Below, piece by piece: positions 16,223-24,001 of a stretch of DNA of 64,000 bases. This DNA comes from Halorarum halophilum (GTDB lineage: Archaea; Halobacteriota; Halobacteria; Halobacteriales; Haloferacaceae), in the NCBI RefSeq assembly GCF_013401515.1, contig NZ_CP058529.1, positions 372,001 to 436,000 on the forward strand, in the 5' to 3' direction. A program made the position numbers and the translations under genes. Each line of letters opens with the position of its first letter. Positions within the stretch are counted from its first letter, which is position 1. A model generated the notes under the pieces. It saw only the letters and a program-made list of their open reading frames with translations, did not search any database and was not told the origin of the DNA.

Positions 16223-18553
16223 TCAGCGAACCGAGTCGAGCACGAGCTTCTGTTCGGTGCGCTTGACCTCGTGCTGGACGTCCCGGACGGCGTCGATGTT
16301 CGCCGAGATGGAGGTGATGCCCTCCTCGACGAGGAAGTCGACCATGTCGGGCTTCGAGGCCGCCTGACCGCAGATGCTCGTGTCGACCCCGAGCTCCCGG
16401 CACGTCCCGATGACGTCGGCGATGAGTTCGAGCACGGTCGGGTGGAGTTCGTCGAACCGGTCGGCGACGTTGCTGTTGTTCCGGTCCACCGCGAGGGTGT
16501 ACTGCGTCAGGTCGTTCGTGCCGAAGGAGGCGAAGTCGATGCCCTCGGACGCCATCTCCTCGATGGAGAGGGCGGACGCCGGGGTCTCGATCATCACGCC
16601 CCAGCGCTGCTTCTCGACGTCGATGCCGACGTCGCGCATGATCGACTTCGCCCGCCGGACGTCCTCGGCGTCGTTCACCAGGGGGAGCATGAGTTCGAGG
16701 TTGTCGTAGCCCATCCCCCACAGCTCCTGGAACGCCCGGAGCTCCTTCTCGAACACGTCCGTCTTGTCCAGCGAGCGACGGACGCCGCGCCAGCCGAGCA
16801 TCGGGTTGTGCTCGTTCGGCTCGTCCTCGCCGCCCTCGAGTTCGCGGAACTCGTCGGTCGGGGCGTCGAGCGTCCGAGCCCGGACCGGCCGCGGGTAGAA
16901 CTCCTCGGCGACGCCGCGGATCCCGTCGACGAGCTCCTGAACGTACGCGTCCTCGCCGTTGTCGGCGATGTACTTGGCCGGCGTCTTGCCGAGCGAGAGC
17001 ACCATGTGCTCGATACGGAGCAGGCCGACGCCGTCCGCGCCGGTCGCGGCGGCGCGCTCCGCGGCCTCGGGGATGGAGACGTTCACCTTGACCTCGGTCG
17101 CGGTCATCGGCTTCACCGGAGTCTCGGGGCGAACCGACTCGACGGGTTCGTACTCCTCGACGCCGCGGTCGGCCGCCGAACCCTCGCGGATGGTCCCCTT
17201 GTCGCCGTCGATCGTGACGATCTGACCGTCCTCCAGCGTCCGCGTGGCGGAGCCGGTGCCGACTACCGCCGGGACGCCGAGCTCCCGGGAGACGATGGCG
17301 GCGTGGGAGGTCATGCCCCCCTCGTCGGTGACGATGCCGTCCGCCCGCTTCATCGCGGGCACCATGTCGGGCATCGTCATCTCGGTCACGATGATGTCAC
17401 CGTCGGCGACCTGGTCGAGGTGATCGAGCTTGGTGACGATCCGAACAGCGCCGGAGACGATGCCGGGGGAGGCGCCGAGGCCGCGGAGCAACTCCTCGTC
17501 GTTGCCGTCACCACCGTCCGTGGCGCCGGTCGCGCCGGAGCCGGGGGTGGAGGCCGCCTCGCCGGCCGGGTCGCCGGTTCGGTCGCGGTCGTCGACGCCG
17601 GCCGGGTCGGAGATGGTCGTGATGGGACGGGACTGGAGCATGTACACGTCGCCCTCGAAGATGGCCCACTCCACGTCCTGCGGGTCGCCGTAGTGGTCCT
17701 CGACGAGCCGTCCGAGTTCGACGAGCCGCTCGATCTCCGCGTCCGAGAGCACGCGCTCCTCGCGTCGGTCCTCGGGGACGTCGCGCTCGACCGTCTCGCC
17801 CGTCTCAAGGTCCTTCTCCATCATCACCTTCTTGTCCGCGACGGTGACCTCGTCGACGGCTGCCGTCTCGCGGTCGACGACGTAGTTGTCCGGCGAGACC
17901 GAGCCGGAGACGACCGCCTCGCCGAGGCCCCACGCCGCCTCGATGATGATCTGCGGCTCGCCGGTGGAGGGGTGGCTGGTGAACATCACGCCCGACTTCT
18001 CGGCGTCGACCATCCGCTGGACGACGACGGCGATGTCGACCTCGTCGTGGGGGAACCCCTTCTGCTGGCGGTAGTAGATGGCTCGCTGGGAGAACAGCGA
18101 CGCCCAGCACTCCTTCACGCGCCGGATGAGCGCCTCCTCGCGGACGTTGAGGAACGTCTCCTGCTGGCCGGCGAAGGAGGCGTCGGGGAGGTCCTCCGCG
18201 GTGGCCGACGATCGGACGGCGACGAACGCCTCGCCGTCCTCTCCCATCGTTCGGTAGGTGTCGATGATCTCCTCGGCCACCTCGTCGGGGAGGTCCGTGC
18301 CGAGGATGAGCTCGTGTGCCGTCTCCTGAGCCTGCTTCAGCGCGGCGCTGTCCTCGGGGTCGATCTCCATCGCGGCGAACAGTTCCTCGTCGATGCCCGC
18401 CTCCTCGATGAACGTCCGATAGGTACCGGCGGTGACCACGAAGCCCGGCGGGACCGGGAGGCCCGCGCCGGTGAGTTCGCCCAGCGAGGCCGCCTTGCCG
18501 CCGACCGTCTCCAGGTCGCCGGCCGACACGTCGTCCAGCCAAAGTACAGCCAT
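16223..18553 (-). CDS. ppsA: Phosphoenolpyruvate synthase (pyruvate, water dikinase)
   Basis: A 776-residue enzyme with three domains: ATP-grasp N-terminal domain (VRSSATAEDLPDASFAGQQETFLN near 120-145), mobile phosphohistidine domain (GGMTSHAAIVSRELGVPAVVG near 415), and the PEP/pyruvate barrel (FGTNDLTQYTLAVDRNNS, then CGQAASKPDM with the catalytic Cys). It converts pyruvate and ATP to PEP, AMP and phosphate for gluconeogenesis. A hydrophilic Gly/Asp/Thr-rich linker of about 35 residues separates the first two domains. The ATG (complement of 18551-18553) gives the typical MAVLWLDDVSAGDLETVGGKAASLGEL start. Confidence 0.96.
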   Translation of the reverse strand: MAVLWLDDVSAGDLETVGGKAASLGELTGAGLPVPPGFVVTAGTYRTFIEEAGIDEELFAAMEIDPEDSAALKQAQETAHELILGTDLPDEVAEEIIDTYRTMGEDGEAFVAVRSSATAEDLPDASFAGQQETFLNVREEALIRRVKECWASLFSQRAIYYRQQKGFPHDEVDIAVVVQRMVDAEKSGVMFTSHPSTGEPQIIIEAAWGLGEAVVSGSVSPDNYVVDRETAAVDEVTVADKKVMMEKDLETGETVERDVPEDRREERVLSDAEIERLVELGRLVEDHYGDPQDVEWAIFEGDVYMLQSRPITTISDPAGVDDRDRTGDPAGEAASTPGSGATGATDGGDGNDEELLRGLGASPGIVSGAVRIVTKLDHLDQVADGDIIVTEMTMPDMVPAMKRADGIVTDEGGMTSHAAIVSRELGVPAVVGTGSATRTLEDGQIVTIDGDKGTIREGSAADRGVEEYEPVESVRPETPVKPMTATEVKVNVSIPEAAERAAATGADGVGLLRIEHMVLSLGKTPAKYIADNGEDAYVQELVDGIRGVAEEFYPRPVRARTLDAPTDEFRELEGGEDEPNEHNPMLGWRGVRRSLDKTDVFEKELRAFQELWGMGYDNLELMLPLVNDAEDVRRAKSIMRDVGIDVEKQRWGVMIETPASALSIEEMASEGIDFASFGTNDLTQYTLAVDRNNSNVADRFDELHPTVLELIADVIGTCRELGVDTSICGQAASKPDMVDFLVEEGITSISANIDAVRDVQHEVKRTEQKLVLDSVR

Positions 18554-18735
18554 TTCGTGTTCGTGGGGACCGCCGACTCGATAAAGAAGGTTCCGACCCG
18601 CGCAAGGATGGAGAAAACACTACTCGCGACCGAGTGTATCCTGGCTCCCGGTAGGGAGCTGTTACCGAAGTCATCCGAGCTGGTGACGGAACGGAGTCTG
18701 TGGGGAAAATCGCGAGACTGCAGGCCGAATCGGAG

Positions 18736-19716
18736 CTACGCCTCGATGATGTCGTCCTCGTCGGACCCCGGGACGGAGATCGTCCCCTCGAACGACGTGA
18801 CCGCGTCGCCGCCGACGGCCGGGGGGCCGCCGCCAGCGGCGCGGACGCGCACCGTCCCCGGCCGGTCCACGTAGTGCCCCTGCTCGAACAGCATCTCGTC
18901 GGGGGTCCCGTGTCCGTCGTCCGCCTCCTCGCCCTCGTCGCCGGTCGCCCGGTCTTCCACGCTGCCCCCACCGCTGTCGAACGCGGCGAACCGACCGAGG
19001 TACGCCCCGCAGGCGCCGGAGGCGGTGCCCGTCACCGGGTCCTCCGGAATGCCGACGCCGGGGACGAAACACCGCCCGTGGACGGTCGCGTCCGCGTCCA
19101 GCGTGTCGAAGGTGAACGCGTAGACGCCGGCCGCGTCGTGGTCCTCGGCCAGCGCCGCGACCGCCTCCAGGTCCGGGTCCATTCCGCCGAGCGCTTCGAG
19201 GAAGTTGACCGGGACGACGAGGAACGGGAGGCCGGTGCTGGCGTACGCCAGCGGGAGGTCGGCACCCACGTCCCGCATCGCGTTCGGGTCGCAACCCAGC
19301 GCGTCGCCGACCCGTTCGTAGGACTCCTCGACCTCGTGGATCGACGGGTCGTTCTGGCTCATCCAGACCCGCCCTCCCTCGGCCACCTCGACGTCGATGA
19401 CGCCGACGTTCGTCTCCAGCGAGTGGGTTCCGGCCTCGATGGTTCCCCGTTCGAACAGTCGGGCGTGCGAGGCGATCGTCGCGTGACCGCAGAGGTCGAC
19501 CTCCGTGGTCGGCGAGAAGTACCGGACCGCCCGATCGGCCTCGTCGGAGGGATGCAGGAACGCCGTCTCGCTGACGGAGAGTTCGCGCGCGACCGCCCGC
19601 ATCTGTTCGTCCGTGAGCCCCCCGGCGTCCGGGACCACCCCTGCGGCGTTGCCCGCGAGCGGTTCGGTCGTGAAGGCGTCGACGAGGCTGGCCTCGCGGG
19701 CGTCCGACTCGGTCAT
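18736..19716 (-). CDS. PhzF-family isomerase/epimerase-like protein
   Basis: A 326-residue protein with the PhzF double hotdog-like fold. The catalytic Glu sits in LSVSETAFLHP, and DLCGHATIAS is the conserved loop. The second half repeats the pattern with DPVTGTASGACGAYLGRF. PhzF members are isomerases in phenazine and other pathways; the substrate here is unknown and phenazine genes are absent. There is a haloarchaeal-style Gly/Asp/Glu insertion near residues 260-285. The ATG at 19714-19716 is chosen because sequence upstream in frame is basic and atypical. Confidence 0.88.
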   Translation of the reverse strand: MTESDAREASLVDAFTTEPLAGNAAGVVPDAGGLTDEQMRAVARELSVSETAFLHPSDEADRAVRYFSPTTEVDLCGHATIASHARLFERGTIEAGTHSLETNVGVIDVEVAEGGRVWMSQNDPSIHEVEESYERVGDALGCDPNAMRDVGADLPLAYASTGLPFLVVPVNFLEALGGMDPDLEAVAALAEDHDAAGVYAFTFDTLDADATVHGRCFVPGVGIPEDPVTGTASGACGAYLGRFAAFDSGGGSVEDRATGDEGEEADDGHGTPDEMLFEQGHYVDRPGTVRVRAAGGGPPAVGGDAVTSFEGTISVPGSDEDDIIEA

Positions 19717-19822
19717 GGCTCCACCTGCGGCGGCATCCGGTAAAACGCTACGTGGTCGCGTCGCTCGAACGACCTCGATCGTCACCGACACCGATTTGTC
19801 GACACGACGAAACGACCCGACG

Positions 19823-20221
19823 ATGCCCTCCATCGGCTACTACGCGCTCCTCGGTGCGTTCATCGTAATGTGGCTCTCGGTCGGCTACTGGGTGACCGCC
19901 GACGCGGACGCACGCGGCGCTCGTACACCCTGGCTTTGGGGTGGTCTGGCGCTGTTCTTCTTCCCGCTCTTGCTCTACTACCTCCTCGTCTACCGGCGAC
20001 GGTACGACCGGAAACGGCCGGCTAGCGGGGTAGAACGCGGTGCGGGAACGGTGGCCCTCGCGTCGACTGTGGCGATGGTGGTCGCCGTGTTCCTCGGTCC
20101 ACCTGACCCGTACACACAGGCGCTGTGGTGGGCTGGAGCTGCCGCCTTCCTGCTGATTCCCTCGACCCTGCTCGTCTACCGGGACGGATACGGGCGACTG
20201 GCGAGCGGCGGTGGGAACTGA
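19823..20221 (+). CDS. Small integral membrane protein, unknown function
   Basis: A 132-residue protein with four predicted transmembrane helices: residues about 4-24, 38-58, 77-96 and 103-122. A charged loop YRRRYDRKRPASGVERG lies after helix 2. There is no recognised domain. The start ATG at 19823 lies on a promoter region shared with the divergent PhzF gene (106 nt apart). The ACCGATTTG element around 19790 is only weakly TATA-like. Confidence 0.75.
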   Translation: MPSIGYYALLGAFIVMWLSVGYWVTADADARGARTPWLWGGLALFFFPLLLYYLLVYRRRYDRKRPASGVERGAGTVALASTVAMVVAVFLGPPDPYTQALWWAGAAAFLLIPSTLLVYRDGYGRLASGGGN

Positions 20222-20307
20222 GTCCGGTGTGAGGACGCCCCGTCCCGACACTTGGGACGGAACGGACCCCGACACGACTAAACCGCCGGTCCGACACCAC
20301 GGACGTA

Positions 20308-20805
20308 ATGACCGAGATTCACCCCGGCCAGCGGGTCGCCGTCCTCGTCGACTCACAGAACCTCTACCACTCCGCCCAGAGCGTCTACTCGCGCAACATC
20401 GACTACTCGTCGATGCTGGAGAAGGCGGTCCAGGACCGGACGCTGACTCGGGCTATCGCCTACGTCATCCGAGCGGACTCCCCGGAGGAGGAGTCGTTCT
20501 TCGAGGCGCTGCGGGACATAGGCTTCGAGACCAAGATCAAGGACATCAAGACGTTCGGCGACGGGTCGAAGAAGGCCGACTGGGACCTGGGCATGAGCCT
20601 CGACGCCGTGTCGCTCGCCGACCACGTCGACACGGTCGTCCTCTGCAGCGGCGACGGGGACTTCGCGCGCCTCTGCTCGCACCTCCGTCACGAGGGCGTC
20701 CGGATCGAGGTGATGAGCTTCGGCTCCTCCACGGCGACGGAACTCGTCGAGGCCGCCGACGCCTTCGTCGACATGGGCGAACGGGAGGACACGTTCCTGC
20801 TGTGA
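20308..20805 (+). CDS. NYN-domain (LabA-like, PIN-fold) putative ribonuclease
   Basis: A 165-residue protein. Acidic catalytic positions typical of NYN/LabA nucleases are present: VLVDSQNLY (D15, N18), KKADWDLGMSLDA (D91) and SGDGDFARL (D116, D118). The order and spacing fit a single-domain metal-dependent RNase of the PIN superfamily. Its last codons overlap the start of the PUA-domain gene by 4 nt (GTGA), so translation is coupled and joint function in RNA processing is a reasonable inference. ATG 20308 fits the family; the upstream sequence is non-coding. Confidence 0.9.
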   Translation: MTEIHPGQRVAVLVDSQNLYHSAQSVYSRNIDYSSMLEKAVQDRTLTRAIAYVIRADSPEEESFFEALRDIGFETKIKDIKTFGDGSKKADWDLGMSLDAVSLADHVDTVVLCSGDGDFARLCSHLRHEGVRIEVMSFGSSTATELVEAADAFVDMGEREDTFLL

Positions 20806-21272
20806 GTTCCACGCCCACCGTCGCGGACCTCCGTACCGTCGCCGACTACCAGTTCGGCGCCGGCGCCGGTTCGGCGCTGTTCCCCGACGACGAGGTGGAG
20901 GTCCGACGATCGACCAGCGGTCGTCCGAGACAGGTCGTCGCGGACGGCGAGCGGGTCGTCTCCTACCGGACCGACGGCCGCTTCACGCTCGGCCTGGAGG
21001 GTGGTCGTCGGCTCCGGGCGGCGCTCGACCATCCCGTCTACAGCGTCGTCGTCGGCGACGAGAGCGCGCCGTTCGTCCGCGACGGGAAGAACGTCTTCGC
21101 GAAGTTCGTGACCGAGGTCGACCCTGCGGTCAGGCCCCACGACGAGGTGGCCGTCGTCCACGTCGAGGGGGACCTGCTCGGCGTCGGCCGGGCGGAACTG
21201 TCGGCAGAGGGAATGCTGGATTTCGACACCGGTATGGCCGTCAAGATCCGCGACGGCGCGGGGCCCGCCTGA
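20802..21272 (+). CDS. PUA-domain RNA-binding protein
   Basis: A 156-residue protein. The C-terminal half (from about residue 75: HPVYSVVVGDESAPFVRDGKNVFAKFVTEVDPAVRPHDEVAVVHVEGDLLGVGRAELS) is a PUA domain of the archaeosine-transglycosylase type, including the GKNVFAKFV strand. The N-terminal 70 residues resemble the small domain that precedes PUA in tRNA-modifying enzymes. There is no catalytic domain, so it likely binds structured RNA or serves as a guide partner. It starts with GTG, overlapping the NYN gene stop. It is convergent with the presenilin genes (68 nt gap). Confidence 0.87.
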   Translation: MSSTPTVADLRTVADYQFGAGAGSALFPDDEVEVRRSTSGRPRQVVADGERVVSYRTDGRFTLGLEGGRRLRAALDHPVYSVVVGDESAPFVRDGKNVFAKFVTEVDPAVRPHDEVAVVHVEGDLLGVGRAELSAEGMLDFDTGMAVKIRDGAGPA

Positions 21273-21340
21273 CGGACCGCGACGACAAACCCGAGGTTCC
21301 CGGCCGGAGTGTTCCCCCCACACCGTTCTCACCGACCCTC

Positions 21341-22237
21341 TCAGACGACGGCCGGGCCGAACAGCACGGCGAGCAGGAACCCCAAAACTGCGCCACCGTT
21401 GACGAACGGGAGCCCCGCGTGGATCCCGCCGCGACGCTGGACGAGGATCTGGAGCGCCGCGAACCCGACCAGCGAGCCGAGGAGCGAGCCGAACGCCCGC
21501 GGTGCGAGGCCGAGTACGAGCGGTGGCGCGTGTCCGAACCAGGCGCCGGTCGCGTGCTCGACCGCGGCGCTGGCCGTAAGCATCGCCGGGAAGAGCGCGT
21601 CGCCCGCACCCAGCGCCGTCGCCACCGGTTTCCCGCCGCCGTTCCCGCCGAGGGAGCCGCGGTCGCCGTAGTCGGCGTCCGTCGGGACGACGAACATCGC
21701 GGGGACCTCCATCCGCTCGCTCGCTTCCGCGACGGTTCGCATGTGCCCCGAGACGTAGACCGCGTAGGCGTCGTAGCCCGCGGCGACGATGAGCGCGGCG
21801 AGCGCGTACCCCGGCGAGAGGCTCGCGCCGAACAGCCCCGCCGCGCCCGCGACACCGACGACGGCGACGACGTTCCGGACCTCCCAGCGCGGCACTCGCC
21901 AGGCGAGGGCCGCGCCGACGGCCGCGCCGATCGCGCCGGGGACTGGCCCGAGGAACGCCGACAGCGCGACCCAGATGGCGACGCCGAGCGAGAGGAGCAT
22001 CACGCCGCGCACGAGGCGTTCGCTCCGTCGGTACCGAACGACGGCGAGCGAGAGGAGCGTCCCGACGACGAGGCCGAGGACGAGTGGGACGAGCGCGTCG
22101 CCGCCCTCGCCGTAGCTGACGCCGCTCGACGCGAGGCGTGGGGCGACGGCGACCGCGAGAACCTGCACCGCGAGGAACAGCGCGCCGGTCCCGAGCGCAC
22201 CGCGAACTCGGGGATCGATCGCGCCGAGGTCGGTCAC
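21341..22237 (-). CDS. Presenilin/SPP-family intramembrane aspartyl protease (copy 1)
   Basis: A 298-residue polytopic protein with nine predicted membrane segments. The two catalytic aspartates are in GYDAYAVY (D156, the YD motif) and GAGDALFP (D213, the GxGD motif). The C-terminal PAL-equivalent is GLPFVNGG. These enzymes cleave transmembrane helices of client proteins within the membrane. It is the downstream member of a two-gene unit; its ATG overlaps the stop of the second presenilin gene by 4 nt. The short Gly/Asn-rich loop between the aspartates (about 190-205) replaces the long acidic loop of its partner. Confidence 0.9.
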   Translation of the reverse strand: MTDLGAIDPRVRGALGTGALFLAVQVLAVAVAPRLASSGVSYGEGGDALVPLVLGLVVGTLLSLAVVRYRRSERLVRGVMLLSLGVAIWVALSAFLGPVPGAIGAAVGAALAWRVPRWEVRNVVAVVGVAGAAGLFGASLSPGYALAALIVAAGYDAYAVYVSGHMRTVAEASERMEVPAMFVVPTDADYGDRGSLGGNGGGKPVATALGAGDALFPAMLTASAAVEHATGAWFGHAPPLVLGLAPRAFGSLLGSLVGFAALQILVQRRGGIHAGLPFVNGGAVLGFLLAVLFGPAVV

Positions 22238-23262
22238 AGGTACGTCCCGATGCCGAGTGCGGTCGCCAGAGGGACGCCGGCGAGGACGGACCCGAGCAGG
22301 TAGCCGCCGATGGCGCCGCCGTTCAACAGCGGGAGTCCCGCGTGGGCACGCCCCTTCAACACCATCCGGAGGAGGAGACCGAGTCCGAGGAAGGTGCCGA
22401 CCATCGCCAGCAGCGAGGGGAGCCCCATCGCCGGCAGACCGGCGATCCCGAGGGGCGTCGCGGGGGACCAGAACGCCGCCGAGGCGACCATCACCGCCGG
22501 CATCACGGCGTCGCCGAGGCCGATGAAGAACACCTCCCGGTCGTCGGGATCGACGCCCTCCACCTGTCTCTCCGCGTCCGTGGGGGTGTCGTTCGCCTCG
22601 TCAGCAACCCCCGCCGTCGTGTCACCATCGGTCTTGTTGTCCCCCTCGACCGACCCGTTCGCCTCCCCAGACTCGCCCGAGAAGTCGGCGTCGAGCAGCG
22701 AGTACGACCAGGTGAGCGGGATGACGAGCACGACGGGGATGCGGAGCGCCATGACACCCTCGGCCAGGTCGAGCATGTGCTCGGTACCGTACACCGAGAT
22801 TGCGTCGTACACCGCCAGCACGGAGAGGAGGATGATCGCCGGCAGGAGGCCGAAACTGATGCCGAACAGTCCGGCCGCACCGGCGCCCATGAGCGCGCCG
22901 GCGGTGTCGATGACGTACCACTCCGGGTACACCCAGAGCGCGACAGCGACGGCTCCCGCGGCGACGAGCGCCGCCGTCGAGGGGAGCACGATCGAGAACA
23001 CGTACCAGGCGAGCATGCCGGACGAGGCCACGATCACCCCCCGGATGACCAGGTCCAGGTTGTACCGGAACGCTGCGAGCATCAGCGCGGTTACGACCAG
23101 GATGGCGACGAGGTAGACGAGGCTGTTCGTCGGGTTCTGCGGGTTCTCGACCGCCTGATAGCCGGCCGAGTCGAAGGCGGGGACGAGCGACACCGCCCCG
23201 ACCTGGACGACGAGGAAGACCAGGGCCGCGACACCGACGCCACGGGCGGCGCGAAGATTCAT
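22234..23262 (-). CDS. Presenilin/SPP-family intramembrane aspartyl protease (copy 2)
   Basis: A 342-residue paralogue of the adjacent gene. Catalytic motifs are VYDAISVYGTEHM (D153) and FIGLGDAVMP (D251); the PAL-equivalent is GLPLLNGG near 312. Between the two aspartates is an acidic hydrophilic loop of about 50 residues (192-241) carrying many Asp, Glu, Gly and Thr, in the place where eukaryotic presenilin is autoprocessed; whether that occurs here is unknown. It is the first gene of the pair. Its ATG is at the complement of 23260-23262 and the promoter lies in the region shared with the smc operon. Confidence 0.9.
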   Translation of the reverse strand: MNLRAARGVGVAALVFLVVQVGAVSLVPAFDSAGYQAVENPQNPTNSLVYLVAILVVTALMLAAFRYNLDLVIRGVIVASSGMLAWYVFSIVLPSTAALVAAGAVAVALWVYPEWYVIDTAGALMGAGAAGLFGISFGLLPAIILLSVLAVYDAISVYGTEHMLDLAEGVMALRIPVVLVIPLTWSYSLLDADFSGESGEANGSVEGDNKTDGDTTAGVADEANDTPTDAERQVEGVDPDDREVFFIGLGDAVMPAVMVASAAFWSPATPLGIAGLPAMGLPSLLAMVGTFLGLGLLLRMVLKGRAHAGLPLLNGGAIGGYLLGSVLAGVPLATALGIGTYL

Positions 23263-23605
23263 GGGCGACGAGTCGGCGGGCCGAGGGTTTGGGGGTTGTG
23301 GTTCGGATGCTCTCCCGTCCGTCGTCTCGACGCCGGTTCTCGTCCCCGAAGCTCCGTCCGCGGACGACTGATCGGTCCTGAGTCGCCGCGAGACGGTCGC
23401 TTCGGCGGCGGCGCCGGTCAGATCCCGGATAGCGGGGGTCTCGGACCGAACAACGGGTTTCGTATAGCGTGGAATGATTTATAAACTACCACCCCCTAAA
23501 CGGGGAAGAAGCCCCGAAATACCCGAATACAAGCGTTTCGAGCGAACCGGCCGTCATTCGATTGTCTGACACAGGTTTATACGTCAGGGCCGACCCAACC
23601 CGTAC
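23263..23605. promoter_or_regulatory. Divergent promoter region with two TATA boxes and alternative hairpins
   Basis: This 343-nt region has two TATA-like elements: TTTATAAA at 23478-23485 and TTTATA at 23576-23581. The second is centred 27 nt before ATG 23606, as expected for a leaderless smc-operon mRNA. The first would give a transcript starting near 23505. Between them, CCCC (23492-23496), GGGG (23502-23505) and CCCC (23512-23515) can form two mutually exclusive hairpins. No coding sequence is seen. Confidence 0.6.
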
Positions 23606-23935
23606 ATGGGAAACCGGGTGGAAGACCTCGAAACGCAGGTTGCGGAACTCCAGGCGGCGGTCGACGGACTGACCGAGGAACTGGTGGAGTCGAAAGAGCG
23701 GATCAACCAGCTCGAGTCGGCCGCCGACGTCCGGCAGGAGGAGTCGTCGCGCGGCTCCCACGCCGAGTTCGTTCCGAACTCGTCGGCCACCGCCGACGCG
23801 GCCGACGCGAACCGGTCGGAGGCGGACGCGTCGCAGGGCTCGCCCGAGGGCGCCGACGAAGTGGACGCCGAGGACGACGGGGCCAGCGACGACGGTAGCG
23901 AATCGGAGGAGACGGACGACATCATCGTCGCGTAA
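23606..23935 (+). CDS. Coiled-coil protein upstream of smc (DUF7518-like)
   Basis: A 109-residue protein. Residues 1-42 (RVEDLETQVAELQAAVDGLTEELVESKERINQLES) form a strong heptad coiled coil. The rest is a disordered Ala/Glu/Asp-rich tail ending DDIIVA. I recall this as a haloarchaeal family next to smc, possibly DUF7518. It is transcribed with smc (67-nt gap) and may be an accessory of condensin. A TATA box at 23576-23581 supports a leaderless start at this ATG. Confidence 0.8.
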   Translation: MGNRVEDLETQVAELQAAVDGLTEELVESKERINQLESAADVRQEESSRGSHAEFVPNSSATADAADANRSEADASQGSPEGADEVDAEDDGASDDGSESEETDDIIVA

Positions 23936-24001
23936 GCGACACGCCGATCCGGGTTACCCGTTCCCGAAGAACACCATACGGGTCCAACCGGCACACATCA
24001 C

